Shown: positions 39,715-50,960 of the stretch, piece by piece
Position numbering within the stretch: position 1 is the stretch's first letter
Layout: each line of letters starts with the position of its first letter
NCBI GenBank assembly: GCA_944470555.2
Contig: OX104130.1
Span: 58,437,491 to 58,501,490, forward strand
Length of the DNA: 64,000 bases
Reading direction: 5' to 3'
Origin: Heterobilharzia americana
Lineage: Eukaryota > Platyhelminthes > Trematoda > Strigeidida > Schistosomatidae
Position numbers and translations under genes: made by a program
Notes under the pieces: model-generated
The model's input: the letters and a program-made list of their open reading frames with translations, nothing else
Database searches by the model: none
Told to the model about the DNA's origin: nothing

Positions 39715-40528
39715 TTTATTAACCATGGTGTTTGATCACCGATAGAGACCGATCAGTTTCCAAGGCTTTGAATTAGTAGTTACTGCCTGGAAATATTCGG
39801 AGAAAGGACAGTATTCACGTGAACATAAATTAGAAGACAACAATATATTGACAGTTCAAAATCGTTTCTGCACTCTAGTCTACTATTCTAGTTGTTTCAC
39901 GCAATGTTTACTTTCTGTACCCTGCTAACTCTACTCAAGTGAGATGTGAGTCAATAGACCAGTCCGAATATTAAACACAACCGATTCGTTTAACACTGAT
40001 GAAAACATTTTTTAGCCAGCAGTGAAAGTCAGATGAAATGATACCATGTATATTTTAGCATATAGAAGAAAGGATAGATTCCAGAAAACTTTTCAGTCAA
40101 AGGAGCATAGGATGGGTAAATATGGACATACAAATTTGATCGCCCCTGCGGAACCGAATACATGAGCTGTACCATACTCTAACTTGTGAAATACGCTCGC
40201 AAACAGTACTCAACATGGTTGACATGGGTAGGACATAAAAGCATGATCGATTCCGTCACAGAACACTTAGTAAACTCAGGACATAGCTCATTTTGATAAG
40301 TCCTTGAAACATGTATACAAAGTGTGACTAAGCCACTCAAAAGGAAAAGGGTTGAGACACCTAGGCACAGTTGAATCATTAGCAATTCAAAAGTTCAGAT
40401 CGTCATTATGTATCCACAAGAAGAGTGTGCAGCCTCTTCCTTTACCATGGTCACGATAACATCAGGTCCCCCTAGATGACTGTTTAGTGACACAGACATA
40501 TCGCGTTTTGTAATCATTTGTCTATTTA

Positions 40529-43291
40529 TATTATTATTTGTCCTTTGGGTTCCTAGTGGAACATAGGGCTACAGTACCACGTCCACATTCCACTGTTTTC
40601 TGCAATCTTTTGTACCTAGTGCCACGACTGCCCACAAGCTTTCATTTCTTCCTCACACCATCTCCTCCATGTCACTCTCCTCTCGGACGCCCAACTTGTC
40701 GTTTCCCATCTGGGTTCCACTCAAGGGCCTGGCTGGCGCATGATGTCCCCAATCGGTCTTCTCAGTGTATACCAATCCAACCCATCTCCACTTCCCTCTG
40801 CATATTTGTTAAGCGATAGGTTCTTGGTTGGTTCGTTGCCCGTCAGCCAGAGTTCCTTGTTGCTTATTCTCATTATTCTGGCCATCTAAGCTTCAGTATC
40901 GAGCCAGCGTAGGCAGCTGTTGATGAATGTCTGCAGTTTGCTGGAAGTGCTTTCATGGTGCGCCAAGTCTCTCAACCACCATATAGGAGCACTGACTTGA
41001 TATTCGTGTTGAAAATCCGGATGTTGTTCACGCTTTATGCTGAGTGCAGAAGATCTCCAGGTTGATGGATGACTGTCTTGCTTTTCCAATCCTGGCTGGC
41101 TTTGATGTCCTCGTCTGTGCTGCTGCCTCCTGTAGTTGAAACCATGCTACTTGCCTAGGCAGGTACGTGAAAGAGGCTACTTCTTTAAGTTTCTCCGTTG
41201 ATGGTGATTGACGCTTGTTGTTGTTGCTGTTGATGGTGGTCGTGGTGTTGGTTGGGTATCATCACCACCTCCGTCTTCCCCATGCTCACTTGAAGGATGT
41301 CCCGTCTTCCTTCGCTGCCCTACCTCTTCTCTCAACTTGTTGGTTTTTGCCTGCAGATCTTCAAGTTTGTGTGACACTAGACACCAGTCATCGTTGGCGA
41401 AATCCAAATCTTCTAGGATCTTTTACCTGGTCCAGCCAGCGTATACCCCTCTTCTCGCTCCTCACGGTTCGCTGCATGATCCAGTCCAATTGACCACAAT
41501 CAGGAAGATCATGGGTGATGGTAGACAGCAACCTTGTTTTACCCATGTCCCCTGACTTCACTTCAAAAGTATCACTGAGCTTCCCATTGTGAATTACTTG
41601 GCTGGCATGTGGCGTCTTCATATAGTTGTTGAATGAGATTGATAAAGGTTTGTGGCACTAAAGCTGTAGTGTTGGAGCAGTTGCCAAATTACTTCTCAAT
41701 CGACACTGTCGAAGGCCTTTTCAAAGTCGATGAAGTTGAGGTAAACATTCAGTTGACTGTCATTCTATGCTCTGTTCGATGATGATGCTTAGCGAAGCGT
41801 AGTGTTGCAATTTGATCTGCACATGATTTGTACTTCCTGAAACCAGCCAGCCTGTTCTGGTTGCAGTTTTGGATCCAGCGCATGCTTTAGTCTCTGCGGG
41901 ATGATGCGGCTAGATATTTTGCTTGTCTGGAGTGGACAAGGACAGGAGCATGATTCCGTGTCAGTTCTTGCAAACATTCACGTCTCCCTTCTTTGAGAGT
42001 TTGACGAGGTAGCCCTTCCTCCAACCAATCGGCAGGTACTTTTCATTCATTCCTTCCAGACTTTCTACAGTAGTGGTGTAAGCATGTCCACTGTTGTCTC
42101 TGCGTCTGATCTCAGTGCTTCTGGAAAGATTCCATCTGGTCCCGCTGCTTTCCCACATTTCAGTAGCCTTAGGTCATTCAGGACTTCGACTTTTGTTGGA
42201 GGATTTGTGTTCACTTGTAGTTCTGTGGCTGGGCTGCAGGTGGTATTTCTAGACAAAGTGCAGATGGTGGTGGTGGTCGATTCGGAGCTTCTCGAAGTGG
42301 TCTGCCTAACGTTTCCATTCTCGCTCCTCTTTCGTGGTGGTAACTGAGTTCCCTTCACTATCTTTCATTGGTTTCATCTGCGTTGATCTCTTCCCTACCA
42401 GATAGTAACTTGGTTATTTGATACAATGTTGCCAGGTCTCTGTCTCTCCTACCTGCAGCCTGTTATGCTTCACTTGCCAATGTGTCATGCAAGTGTCTTT
42501 AGTCTTTCCGTGCACTCTTCTTCACCTCTCTGTCCAGTGTAATGTAGTTTTGTACGTTGCACTCAGTTCCTCTTTTCGTTGCCCATCCTTCCACTACACT
42601 GATTCATCTCCTACTTTACCATCTTCCTCTCCCTCCTCTATCACCTACCATGTGTCTGTCGAGATCCATTCCTTGTCTTATCCTTTCCTGTCGTGTCCTG
42701 ACCTGTCCTGTCCCGATTCTTCTCCTTCCTTCCTAACACGGTTATGCAGGTTTCTCTCCACATAGCTTTCAAAGAGTTCCAGTGTTCTTCCACGCAGGTC
42801 TCTTCAGCGATGTTGCTCGATATCTCCCACTTTGTCTTCATGGCTGATGTGAAGATGTCCCTTGTAGTTTCTCCCACCAGTTCAGTTCCTGTTCTGGGTG
42901 GATGTTCAACTTGAACTGTGGTCTACCACCAGCTTGTTTGAAGGCTTCCAACTTGATTTTGCAGGTAGGTTCCTTGCACTAACTAGGCAATGAGTGATGT
43001 GAACCTACATCTGCTCCCCTCCTTCATCTCATCTGATCTGATCTTGTGTCCAGTAGGCTGACTGCGTCTCCACTTTCTTCACATTGAGATGAAGTCGATC
43101 TGATTCTTAGTTTGTCCATCCGGTGAAGTGAAATCCATGTCGCTGCCTTGTGAATATTCTTGTGTTTGTACACACTGCCTCCAATCACCAAATCGTTGAA
43201 TGCATTGAAGTCTGCAAACAGTTGTCTATTCTCATGCATTTCACCGAATGCTTCTCTAGCCATGGTTATTTCTCTTCCTGTGTTGTCCGCT
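40529..43291 (-). mobile_element. LINE copy 3: 5'-truncated RTE/SR2-like retrotransposon
   Basis: Nearly identical to 15169-17945, with the same 3' end (15169 and 40529) and a 5' truncation at about 43291, the usual result of incomplete reverse transcription. On the minus strand it encodes the remnant of the linker and of the reverse transcriptase, with GKAAGPDGI in 42065-42358. It carries the same stop after FEKAFDSVD, the same frame-shifted VKQGCC block and the same DFANDDWC in place of the YADD box as copy 2. It lies within the left palindrome arm. The corresponding position in the right arm, near 54710, lacks it. Confidence 0.9.
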
Positions 43292-43620
43292 TCAAACTGA
43301 ATACACAATATAAATCAATTAAATGTGTGTACAAAAATATTAAATCGTCTGTCTCAAATGGTGCATGAAATGCTGTATTATTACTAGTTCCCACCACGCA
43401 AAAAGAGAGACAACGGTTTCAAGATATATGGGTCAAGTCACTCTCAAAACATAACTTCTTGATAGATACTGCATCATTGCGTGTTATAAATCAAATAAAC
43501 AAATCTTATATGTAATTAAATTCTACCACAGTGCCAAAGGTTTACACTCATAAATAATTGAAATTACAAAATAGTAACCACTTTGCATACAACAAGACTT
43601 ACTACCGACAATAACGAAAT

Positions 43621-43812
43621 TTAGTAATCTTCATCAAGATATTCTGTTGGAATTTTCAGTGAATGTACCTCTATTTTATGGAAAATTATTCGAGTCGGAA
43701 AATTGCAGATTAACAAAAATCTTTGTAAACTCCATAAGTGTGCTTCAGAGATATACAATTTTTCCACTTTCATTGAGTTAGGTTTCTTGGACTCAGTTTC
43801 ATTACTCTGCAT
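43621..43812 (-). other. Short ORF with a diverged counterpart in the right palindrome arm
   Basis: A 63-codon ORF containing ESKKPNSMKVEKLYIS. The right arm at 54163-54360 encodes a related stretch (ESTKTNSIQVEKSRIS). The similarity follows from the DNA duplication, and the reading frames are not conserved along their whole length. No family recognised; probably non-coding. Confidence 0.25.
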
Positions 43813-44637
43813 GTGATAATACTATGAGTCACTTTACCATAGCATATTGTGCTTTAAATTTACGCAGTTTTACGGACGGCTTTGTTTTGTAGCAACTGTA
43901 TAACTTTGAAATTCATGTAGTTCGCTTTACTTTGAACCTAAACAAATAGTGATGACAATGTTTACTTTGGAATAAACATTTTAAAGTGCATATTCGAACA
44001 GGTATGGTAAAATGAGATAACTCACTCATAACATCATTGTTCATTGAATTTGTACAAGAGGATGTAACTGGATGACTGAGAGAAACCGAGACACTGTGTT
44101 TAGAACAACGAAAACACAACTTCTCAGTTTCAATTGGAAAAAATGGCTGAACTGAGTGTTAATAATATTTGTTATTCATTACACTGATAGTTGCGCTGAA
44201 CAGATTTCTGTGCATCATACTTCTCAGCTTTGCATCAATCTAGACATAGTCGTCTTGTAAAATCTACATCTGTCGTGAATGATGTTGAAATGTTCACCTT
44301 GATTTTCATGTCTTCAAAGAATGCACACCGATGGCTTACTTGAGGAGAACTTGGAGAATGTTATTCTGTTAGGAGATAAAAATTATATTTTATCAATTAA
44401 GTGATGCCATAAAATGCTTTACCGACCACTCACTAACTTTCCACCACTAAGGCATTTGACGTCCAGTGCTAATTGGTCCTACAAGTGATTGTCTGAAACG
44501 CGAATACTGGGTTTACTTTCGTGGTGAATTCTAGTAACACTTTGCATACTCTCGAAATTCTTAATATTTAAATATAGGTGTAAAAATCGGGCAGTGTACT
44601 AGACTGTAATTCCATAGTAATCTGTTTATTAGAAATG

Positions 44638-44783
44638 TCACACGGTGAAACTGTTTCATTTACTGGATAACGTTTCGGACACAATATATTGTCCATATTC
44701 ATGTGAGATATGAATACATGGATATGGACGATGAATTGCGTTTGAAACGTTACTCAGTAAATGATACTGTTTTACTGTGTGAC
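44638..44783. repeat. Fold-back repeat with arms of about 73 bases
   Basis: The left arm (CACACGGTGAAACTGTTTCA onward) and the right arm (ending ATACTGTTTTACTGTGTG) are imperfect reverse complements meeting near 44708, with almost no loop. Both carry CATTTACTG and TAACGTTTC. It resembles a small non-autonomous fold-back element next to the palindrome arm. Confidence 0.65.
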
Positions 44784-44789
44784 TATTCT

Positions 44790-46300
44790 GGTAAACAGAC
44801 TAAAATGGTACTTAGTATTTTTACGTACATTATCTGTAGTCCTACAACTAAAACTTTGGACACTTGGCATCATCAGTTATATATGCAGCTAATTAAGTTT
44901 TGTGTGCATCACAAAGCCCCAAACAAGCAGAACTTCATTTTGCAGGCGTAACCTACGCAACATCACTACACACTACAACATGAGCCCAATGCATCAGTTA
45001 GGATTCTGTCACCTTTATCATGATTACACAATAAGCAGATTTAAAAAGTATTCTCAGTAATTATTAGTTTTGGTCGTGCTTAGTTCGTCAGCACAGTTTT
45101 CAATATCACTGGTTTTAACTGTTTACGTCTTGGAGATTTGTCCAGATTAGTTTTCGACCGACGTTTGAAAATGTTATTCGACGAGATCTCAGTTTTCTGC
45201 AGCTTTTCTTTGCGATCGTGGTGGACTGGAGTAAATATAGTTATGAATCATTTCGTACACTTATCTCTGCTTTTGAGTTGCTTATCTGATCTCAGGCTTA
45301 GTAGCTCTGCTGTTTCCTCACGATTCAAGTGCTCTTAATCGGTATTCGTTAAGAGGTTAATGCCTTTATTTGCCATTCTTTCTTATGGCATGCCAGGTAG
45401 AGGATTATGGGTTTATGTCTCAGTCTTTCGACCGGGTTACTTTCGCTTCGACACCCGTCGCTTCAAAACTTGCTGTTGCCACATTTCGAACTCTCTTGTA
45501 GGCAAGAAAATCTGATTCCATGTAAAATGCCTGGTATTCAAACTGGGCTCATTTCTCTGCCTGTATCAGCAGATCCGTAGTGCAACGATCTGTTGAATTC
45601 TTTCTGAACGGTGGCCACCTTACTTATGGGACAGTGGCATGAATGGCCTCCCAGATAATGCTTCTGATCAACGATCATGCACTTACGTTCGGCCATATGG
45701 TCCTCATCCAATGATATCCTCCAATGTTTCCAGTGGTCCCGTCAGCTGAAAATCTACTTTTATTTTTTGGTTGAATTATCTACCGACATGTTTGTTTTCT
45801 GTGTCCGATTCATGAGAGGTTGTGCTGAAATCTACCGCGGTTACTATATTGACGTATAATGCGTTTATATTATCCTACAGAGTTTTATGTCTTATTTTAT
45901 GCGTATGTGTTAGCTGGTGTCCTTTATTTTACTGCTAGTAAGCACTCAGTGCACTTTAGAAGCAAAATATCATCGCATAGGTTTTGGCAGCTAGACCAGA
46001 TCAGACTAGATCAGACCATCCAGGCTTAGGGTCTGGATTTTTAGAAATGTCAACCCCACCTCCCTTTTTCAGACTCCTTTCTTTGCAAACTAAGGCCATG
46101 TTGGTCACCATTACCATTATCATCATTACGTAAATTCCTGAATATCCAGACACACACCATTTTTACAGATAATGAATAAACTTATGTGTAAACTACACGT
46201 TGCTTTAGAGTATGTGACTAATTATGGAATGTTTTTATTGCATGCCAGTAAAATGTAGAAAGTCAACAGAATAAGTGTGCACAAATTCACCCTGTGAACA
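44790..46300. other. Spacer of the palindrome, nothing recognised
   Basis: Short ORFs only (44703-44951, 45138-45338, 45677-45859), none with a recognisable family or signal. Confidence 0.4.
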
Positions 46301-46375
46301 AATGGAAGTATTGTCTTCACACTAATAAAAACCAGGGTTCGCATTTATGTATTACAAGGATCTTCTGGAGAAAAA

Positions 46376-46666
46376 ATGAAGCCTGGAGCTACGACTTCTA
46401 TTGTTGTGTTTTTCATATTTTTCTTAGCATTGATAATGAAAGGCTCTTGCGTGCATGTGGTTTGTTATTTTGTTGAGTGCAGAACTATGCATTTCATTCG
46501 TTCTTGTAACAGTTATCATGACAAACTAACAATCCTTCTGAATATTATGACTGAAAGCCAAACATCTGCTTTTCTCCAGCTGCAGCATAAAGATGTAGCA
46601 GGTTTGTTTGAATGCATCAAGTGGATGTCCAGAAACTTTTGTCTGCAATTTTCCCCACGGCCATAA
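46376..46666 (+). CDS. Candidate small secreted cysteine-rich protein, unknown family
   Basis: An intronless 96-codon ORF with a favourable start context (AAAAAATGA). It begins with a short basic N-region and a strong hydrophobic core (SIVVFFIFFLALIM), which reads as a signal peptide ending near residue 24. The predicted mature part of about 72 residues has five or six cysteines (near residues 24, 30, 35, 44, 79 and 88) and an amphipathic-looking middle. I recognise no family. Schistosomes secrete many small lineage-specific proteins, which makes a real gene plausible, but a chance ORF between retroelement debris cannot be excluded. A GTAAGT 14 bases after the stop could mean that the true gene is spliced differently. 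Confidence 0.4.
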   Translation: MKPGATTSIVVFFIFFLALIMKGSCVHVVCYFVECRTMHFIRSCNSYHDKLTILLNIMTESQTSAFLQLQHKDVAGLFECIKWMSRNFCLQFSPRP

Positions 46667-46859
46667 CAACCTTTTGGTTGGTAAGTATGGCACGTTCCAG
46701 TTCACTTTCGTAATGAATCAAAGACTTAATATTTATACAGTTGTAGTTCGGAGAATATTATTCGCTTCTTCACATTGAAAGAGAGAGAGAGAGATACATC
46801 GATGCACTATCGAAAACTATCTGCAATCTCTTCAGGCACTCACTAGGGTCATGTAGACT

Positions 46860-48060
46860 CCCTAAAGTGTAAAAGCGCGCCATCTTGTCAACCATTTTCA
46901 AGGGAAGAGACAGAAGAGGTTCTGGTAACTGCAGACCGATTTCTGTTCGCCCTATACTATCTCAAGTACTGAAGAGCCTGAAGGCAGATATGGACTTCAG
47001 ACTCCATAACGCGAAAAGCACCGTTTGCATTGTTCAACATGGCTTTGTAGTGGTTGTCCATTTACCACCAACTTGCTGACTGCCTGGCACGACTGACCCT
47101 TTAACTGTGGCATAAAAAACTAGCAAATGTCATTTTTTTCTCGACCTAGCTCAGGCGTTTGAAAGTGTCCCGCACAGAATGTTACTGCACGAGATCACGT
47201 CAGCCGGTATAACAGAACTTCTGCTTCCTCGATTCGAAGCATACCTAGAAGATAGACAGTTGTGCACAAAGGCGAGCAGAATACAGCGGACATGGATGCA
47301 ATTACCATCGAGGGTCTCCAAGGGAGAATCCTGGAGCCTCTTCTCCCCTTATTATTCAATAACGTGGTCGCACACACAATTTTGCCACCAGTCCTCCTTC
47401 TTGGTGACAACATTAAAAATCTGAAGGTGATAAAAGAAGTGGCCGACTGTAGAGAACTCCAAAAGGACTGCAACAATCAGAACTCTAGTCGTCAGGAATC
47501 GGCCTCACGTTCAACCTGTAGGAGTGCAAAGTAGTTCACTATAGGATCCATGGAGAAAGAATGGCTCAATTTGAATACTAGTTGAGCAACCATGCTACCT
47601 CCAAAGCGCTCATGGAAAAAACTGCGGCCCAACTTTTCCTACGCCCTAAACTGCAGCTCAGATAACTAAGGAGTTCAGCCAGAGCGAGTGCCACTATATG
47701 TATCTACGACCACATCTGGGAGTCTTCAATGTGGTATCGTCCATGACACTCTAGAGGGGCTCAAATGTCCCCAGAAAAACACAAAGATCTGCGACTCAAT
47801 CATTTATCGGACCAAGAGGGAAAAAAATCTGCCGGACTGTGACTACTAAACATATTCACCTTGGACTATCGCACAAAGAGAGGTAAGCTTATTGTGGCCT
47901 ACAAGTTAGTCCAACATACAAGCCACGCGGACAGAACCACCTCACCTGCAACATGGTGGTCATCTGAAGGGGAACTCATTAGAATACCATCTCACAAAGC
48001 CGGGACTAGGTTCAAGTCAAACTTTGTACCCTAACGGAATACTATGTCACAGGATGTAGC
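46860..48060 (+). pseudogene. Decayed CR1-like reverse transcriptase
   Basis: Broken frames carry successive motifs of a CR1-type reverse transcriptase: FKGRDRRGSGNCRPISV (46900), QHGF (47035), DLAQAFESVPHRMLL (47145-47190), GLQGRILEPLLPLLFNNVV (47310-47370) and, in place of the catalytic F/YADD, LLGDNIKNLKV (47400). The C-terminal end follows (LDYRTKRGKLIVAYKLVQHTS, near 47865-47920). Many stops and frameshifts and a ruined catalytic box mark it as dead. Confidence 0.75.
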
Positions 48061-48239
48061 CACATCACCTTCAGTATTCTCATTCAAAAGAATATAAGGG
48101 AGTTGCATTAATTCGTGTGCTTTAGAAGCGACATATTCAGAACAATGTTAACTTCATTAGCTCACTACCACTCACTTTTATTACGCCACTTACTACATGC
48201 TGAAAATTCCAAACTGTGCCAAAGATTGTTCGGGATGAA

Positions 48240-48240
<1 letters not shown>

Positions 48241-48300
<60 letters not shown>
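48241..48300. repeat. (TTA)n trinucleotide microsatellite
   Basis: A perfect 60-base TTA repeat lying between two CR1-like fragments. ORFs across it are poly-Leu or poly-Ile artefacts. Confidence 0.95.
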
Positions 48301-48301
<1 letters not shown>

Positions 48302-48439
48302 AGTTGATAAACCACCATTGCCTCCCACATAACTTTTCCTACTGTATTCTAATTCTCATTCAGGTGCCTTTAGAGACAAAAGCCACAAAAGACCTCTAAA
48401 CGTCTCGGAAACTAGTACCTTCCTACACATCTCTATCCC

Positions 48440-49030
48440 AAAGTTGTAAATACCATTCCATAGAGGTCAATATGATTTCCTCAACTTGCAGAACATCATC
48501 CTGTGCTCAGTCACAAGGAGCGGTTCTAGGCGCACTGCTATTATTTTTTGTGAATTACCTCCCATCGAATTTCAGCTCTTCGATTCTACTTTGCGCTGAC
48601 GATGTTAAGTTTTGGAGAGCTGGAACGTCTGAAACAGAGTAGAAAGTACAACAAGAATAACCTCATAATGCTTCCATGGTGGCTGGATAATAACAGACTA
48701 CCAAGTGATCTGGATAGATATCAAACCATGTCTTGCCACACTCCTGGCTTGGAGAAAGTATTCACTCTCTCTATGATATACACATTTCATTCACGTCCAC
48801 GGAGATAGACCTGAGAATAATGCCAACTGAAAAACTAAAAACCAGCTCCTGCTATCTAATAAACCCCTTTAAGACCAACACAATACCACGCGTCATGTGC
48901 AGGCAACTAGGTTACCTCACTCTGAAACTATTCCTCAAGCTCTTCGAGACGTACCTACGAACTGACTCAGAAGTCATTGCACAACGGCATCCGAAAACAG
49001 ATGTGAGCCTCGTTGTGAAACTTCACAGGT
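48440..49030 (+). pseudogene. Second decayed CR1-like reverse transcriptase fragment
   Basis: SQGAVLGALLLFFVNYLPSN near 48510-48570 and ILLCADDVKFWRAG near 48585-48625 are the GVPQGSVLGPLLF and FADD blocks of a CR1-like element. The downstream frame 48733-49032 reads like the following thumb region. Several stops are present. It keeps ADD, so it is a different and less damaged source than the copy at 46860. Confidence 0.65.
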
Positions 49031-49499
49031 AAGTCCCAGATGGTCTTATGGGAATCCGGCAAATATCTATGAGCATAGGGTGAAGGATTTAAGCATTTGC
49101 TTCTTTAGCTGCCGAAGGTAACCTGAAGTCTTGCACATTTCTCAAGCTTCCTCTCTTCTTATGAGAACTAGTCTGAACAATCGTTTAGTGACATGGTACA
49201 TGAGGAACCCATCTGACTTCTAGTCACACGACCAACTATACAACCTCCCCACAAATTTAACCAACCCACCACCCAGTCAGGTATACCACAGCTACAGCAG
49301 GCGAGTCCATTGATTTATTGAATCGGAATAGATAAAATACCCTATGCTGTTCCTCATTGCCGCAAAATTAGTCCGAAGAAATCAAGGGGTTGTACAAGCT
49401 CGTGAAAAGATATATTACACTAAACAAATGATTTTTTGAATCATTTCAATAATTTGGTTTCTAGTGGTAAAGGTTGTCACATTGGTACGGTTCTAAGAT

Positions 49500-50000
49500 G
49501 CAAAAGCCTAGTACCTAGCCGTTCAACGCGCTCGAGTAAGTCAGCTTCCTTCTGTAGACAATGACTGGGTGCCTGAATGCAGTATTCCAAGTGGAGTCTA
49601 ACGTAGGTAGAACAGAGTATCCTGTACACATCATGACCACATTTTTCGAAAGCTCTGTGGATGGACCATGATTCGTGGGAGCCATTTGCTGCAGCTGCAC
49701 TACACTGCCGTAGTTTTCAAATCATGGCTTATGATGACACCTAAGTCTTTAGGTTCAAAGACTGGGAGAAGTGGTATGCCATCACGGGTAAACATGGAAA
49801 CAAATAGTATGACTAATGAGCATTATTGTACCTTCACTAGGATTAATTTCCAGCCACCGACGTTTGGACCAACCTAACAACTCATCAAAATCCCCTCTAA
49901 GAGCATACCTATCAGCATCACTACGTATGACACTCCAAACAATGTACATCATCGGTGGACGGCAGCACCGAAGAGTTGAGCATGTGTGATAATTCGTTGA
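49500..50000 (-). pseudogene. CR1-like reverse transcriptase C-terminal region, frameshifted
   Basis: Minus-strand frames at 49782-50006 (FDELLGWSKRRWLEINPSEG) and 49515-49700, linked by a frameshift, with FEPKDLGVIISH between them in the third frame. These are the post-palm blocks of CR1-type elements. The orientation is opposite to the two plus-strand CR1 pieces upstream. Confidence 0.65.
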
Positions 50001-50075
50001 TAGCATGGGGTGAGTGGTAGAAATCCAGAACCGTTCCCTAAAGTTGCCTCGGTTCGATTCCCCTGAAGTAACAAC
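49995..50075 (+). repeat. tRNA-like repeat
   Basis: GCATGGGGTGAGTGGTAGA resembles an A-box region and CCTCGGTTCGATTCCCC a B-box. Stem pairing is weak. Likely a tRNA-derived SINE piece. Confidence 0.4.
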
Positions 50076-50179
50076 ATGCGTGTTTATGTAACATATGTCA
50101 TTGTATGCACTTTCGTTCCAAAATTATTCCTCATACTGGGTTTTAGACTTACAAAGAGTTACAAGGATTTTAAAACTTT

Positions 50180-50960
50180 ATATTCAGAAAGCCTACATGG
50201 ACAGGACAATACCTGAATTTCCACAGTTTTTGTCCAATCCAACAGAAGCGAGGTTTAGTAAAACACCTGTTTAGTAGGATCTATCGTATCAGTACACCAG
50301 ATGCGATGGATGAAGACATCAAATTACTGATCAAAGAAAGCACTTATGGAAAATGGATATCCGACGAAGTTTATAGACCGTTGTAGAGGTCAAGTAGCAC
50401 CAAAGCCAACTCTATACACGGTCCTTAAGAAAAATGTCCATATCACTCTACCATACAGAGGGGAGCTAAATAGTATCATTTTGAGACGTAGGCTGACATC
50501 AGCCATTAAGGAAACGTATTACGCGGCGAATCTTACCACTGTGAAGAAAACAAAACACATGGTTCACCAAAAACCTAAACACTGCATCGGTGATTACGTC
50601 ACATCCCATTGTGTTTACCAATTTATGTGAGTGTATGTGGTCACACATACATAAGGAGGAGTAATCAAGTCATGCGGTTGAGGGTGGGAGAACATGTGCC
50701 TAAATGACTTCAAAAACAAATGGAGTGTGAAACGGTGATAAAGGCTGGCGGGAGACGACCCTCTTCATCTACAGCCAAGCATATCATAGAAACAGGTCAC
50801 AAAGTTAATGTTCAAACAGCTTTCAAAGTTTTATATAGAAACAGTCAGGGCCGTATTCTGAGATTTGCGGAAGCCATAGCCATACACAAATTTAAACCAC
50901 CTTTATGTGTACAAAAACAGTTTGTTCTTACACTACACCTACCTTGGTAAACTTTGTTTT
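50180..50960 (+). pseudogene. Penelope-like retroelement fragment with GIY-YIG endonuclease end
   Basis: Frames in order carry RKPTWTGQYLNFHSF (50190), KRGLVKHLFSRIYRIS (50245-50295), the ORF at 50346-50630 with ENGYPTKFID, ITLPYRG and IKETYYAANL, and finally 50630-50950 with a diverged YIG-type region, LRVGEHVPK, STAKHIIETGH and GRILRFAEAIAIHKFKPPL. This order (reverse transcriptase C-terminus, then GIY-YIG endonuclease) is specific to Penelope-like elements. Frameshifts between the blocks and the missing palm show it is a 5'-truncated dead copy. Confidence 0.75.

Larger units (their letters stand above)
39350..44570 (+). repeat. Left arm of a large interrupted palindrome
   Basis: Collinear blocks match the reverse complement of the right arm at 53525-60620. 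Examples: 39461-39480 (CCTGAATATGATGACCGA) with 60490-60510; 39640-39850 with 60310-60262 continuing at 56297-56140; 39985-40050 with about 55880-55950; 43300-43900 with 54180-54710; 44008-44545 with 53549-54088. Only the last block is nearly identical. The arm is interrupted by LINE copy 3 at 40529-43291. The boundaries are approximate because they were judged by eye. Confidence 0.75.

Noticed and set aside
48115..48399. 94-codon ORF with a poly-Leu run
   Set aside because: Produced by the TTA microsatellite at 48241-48300.
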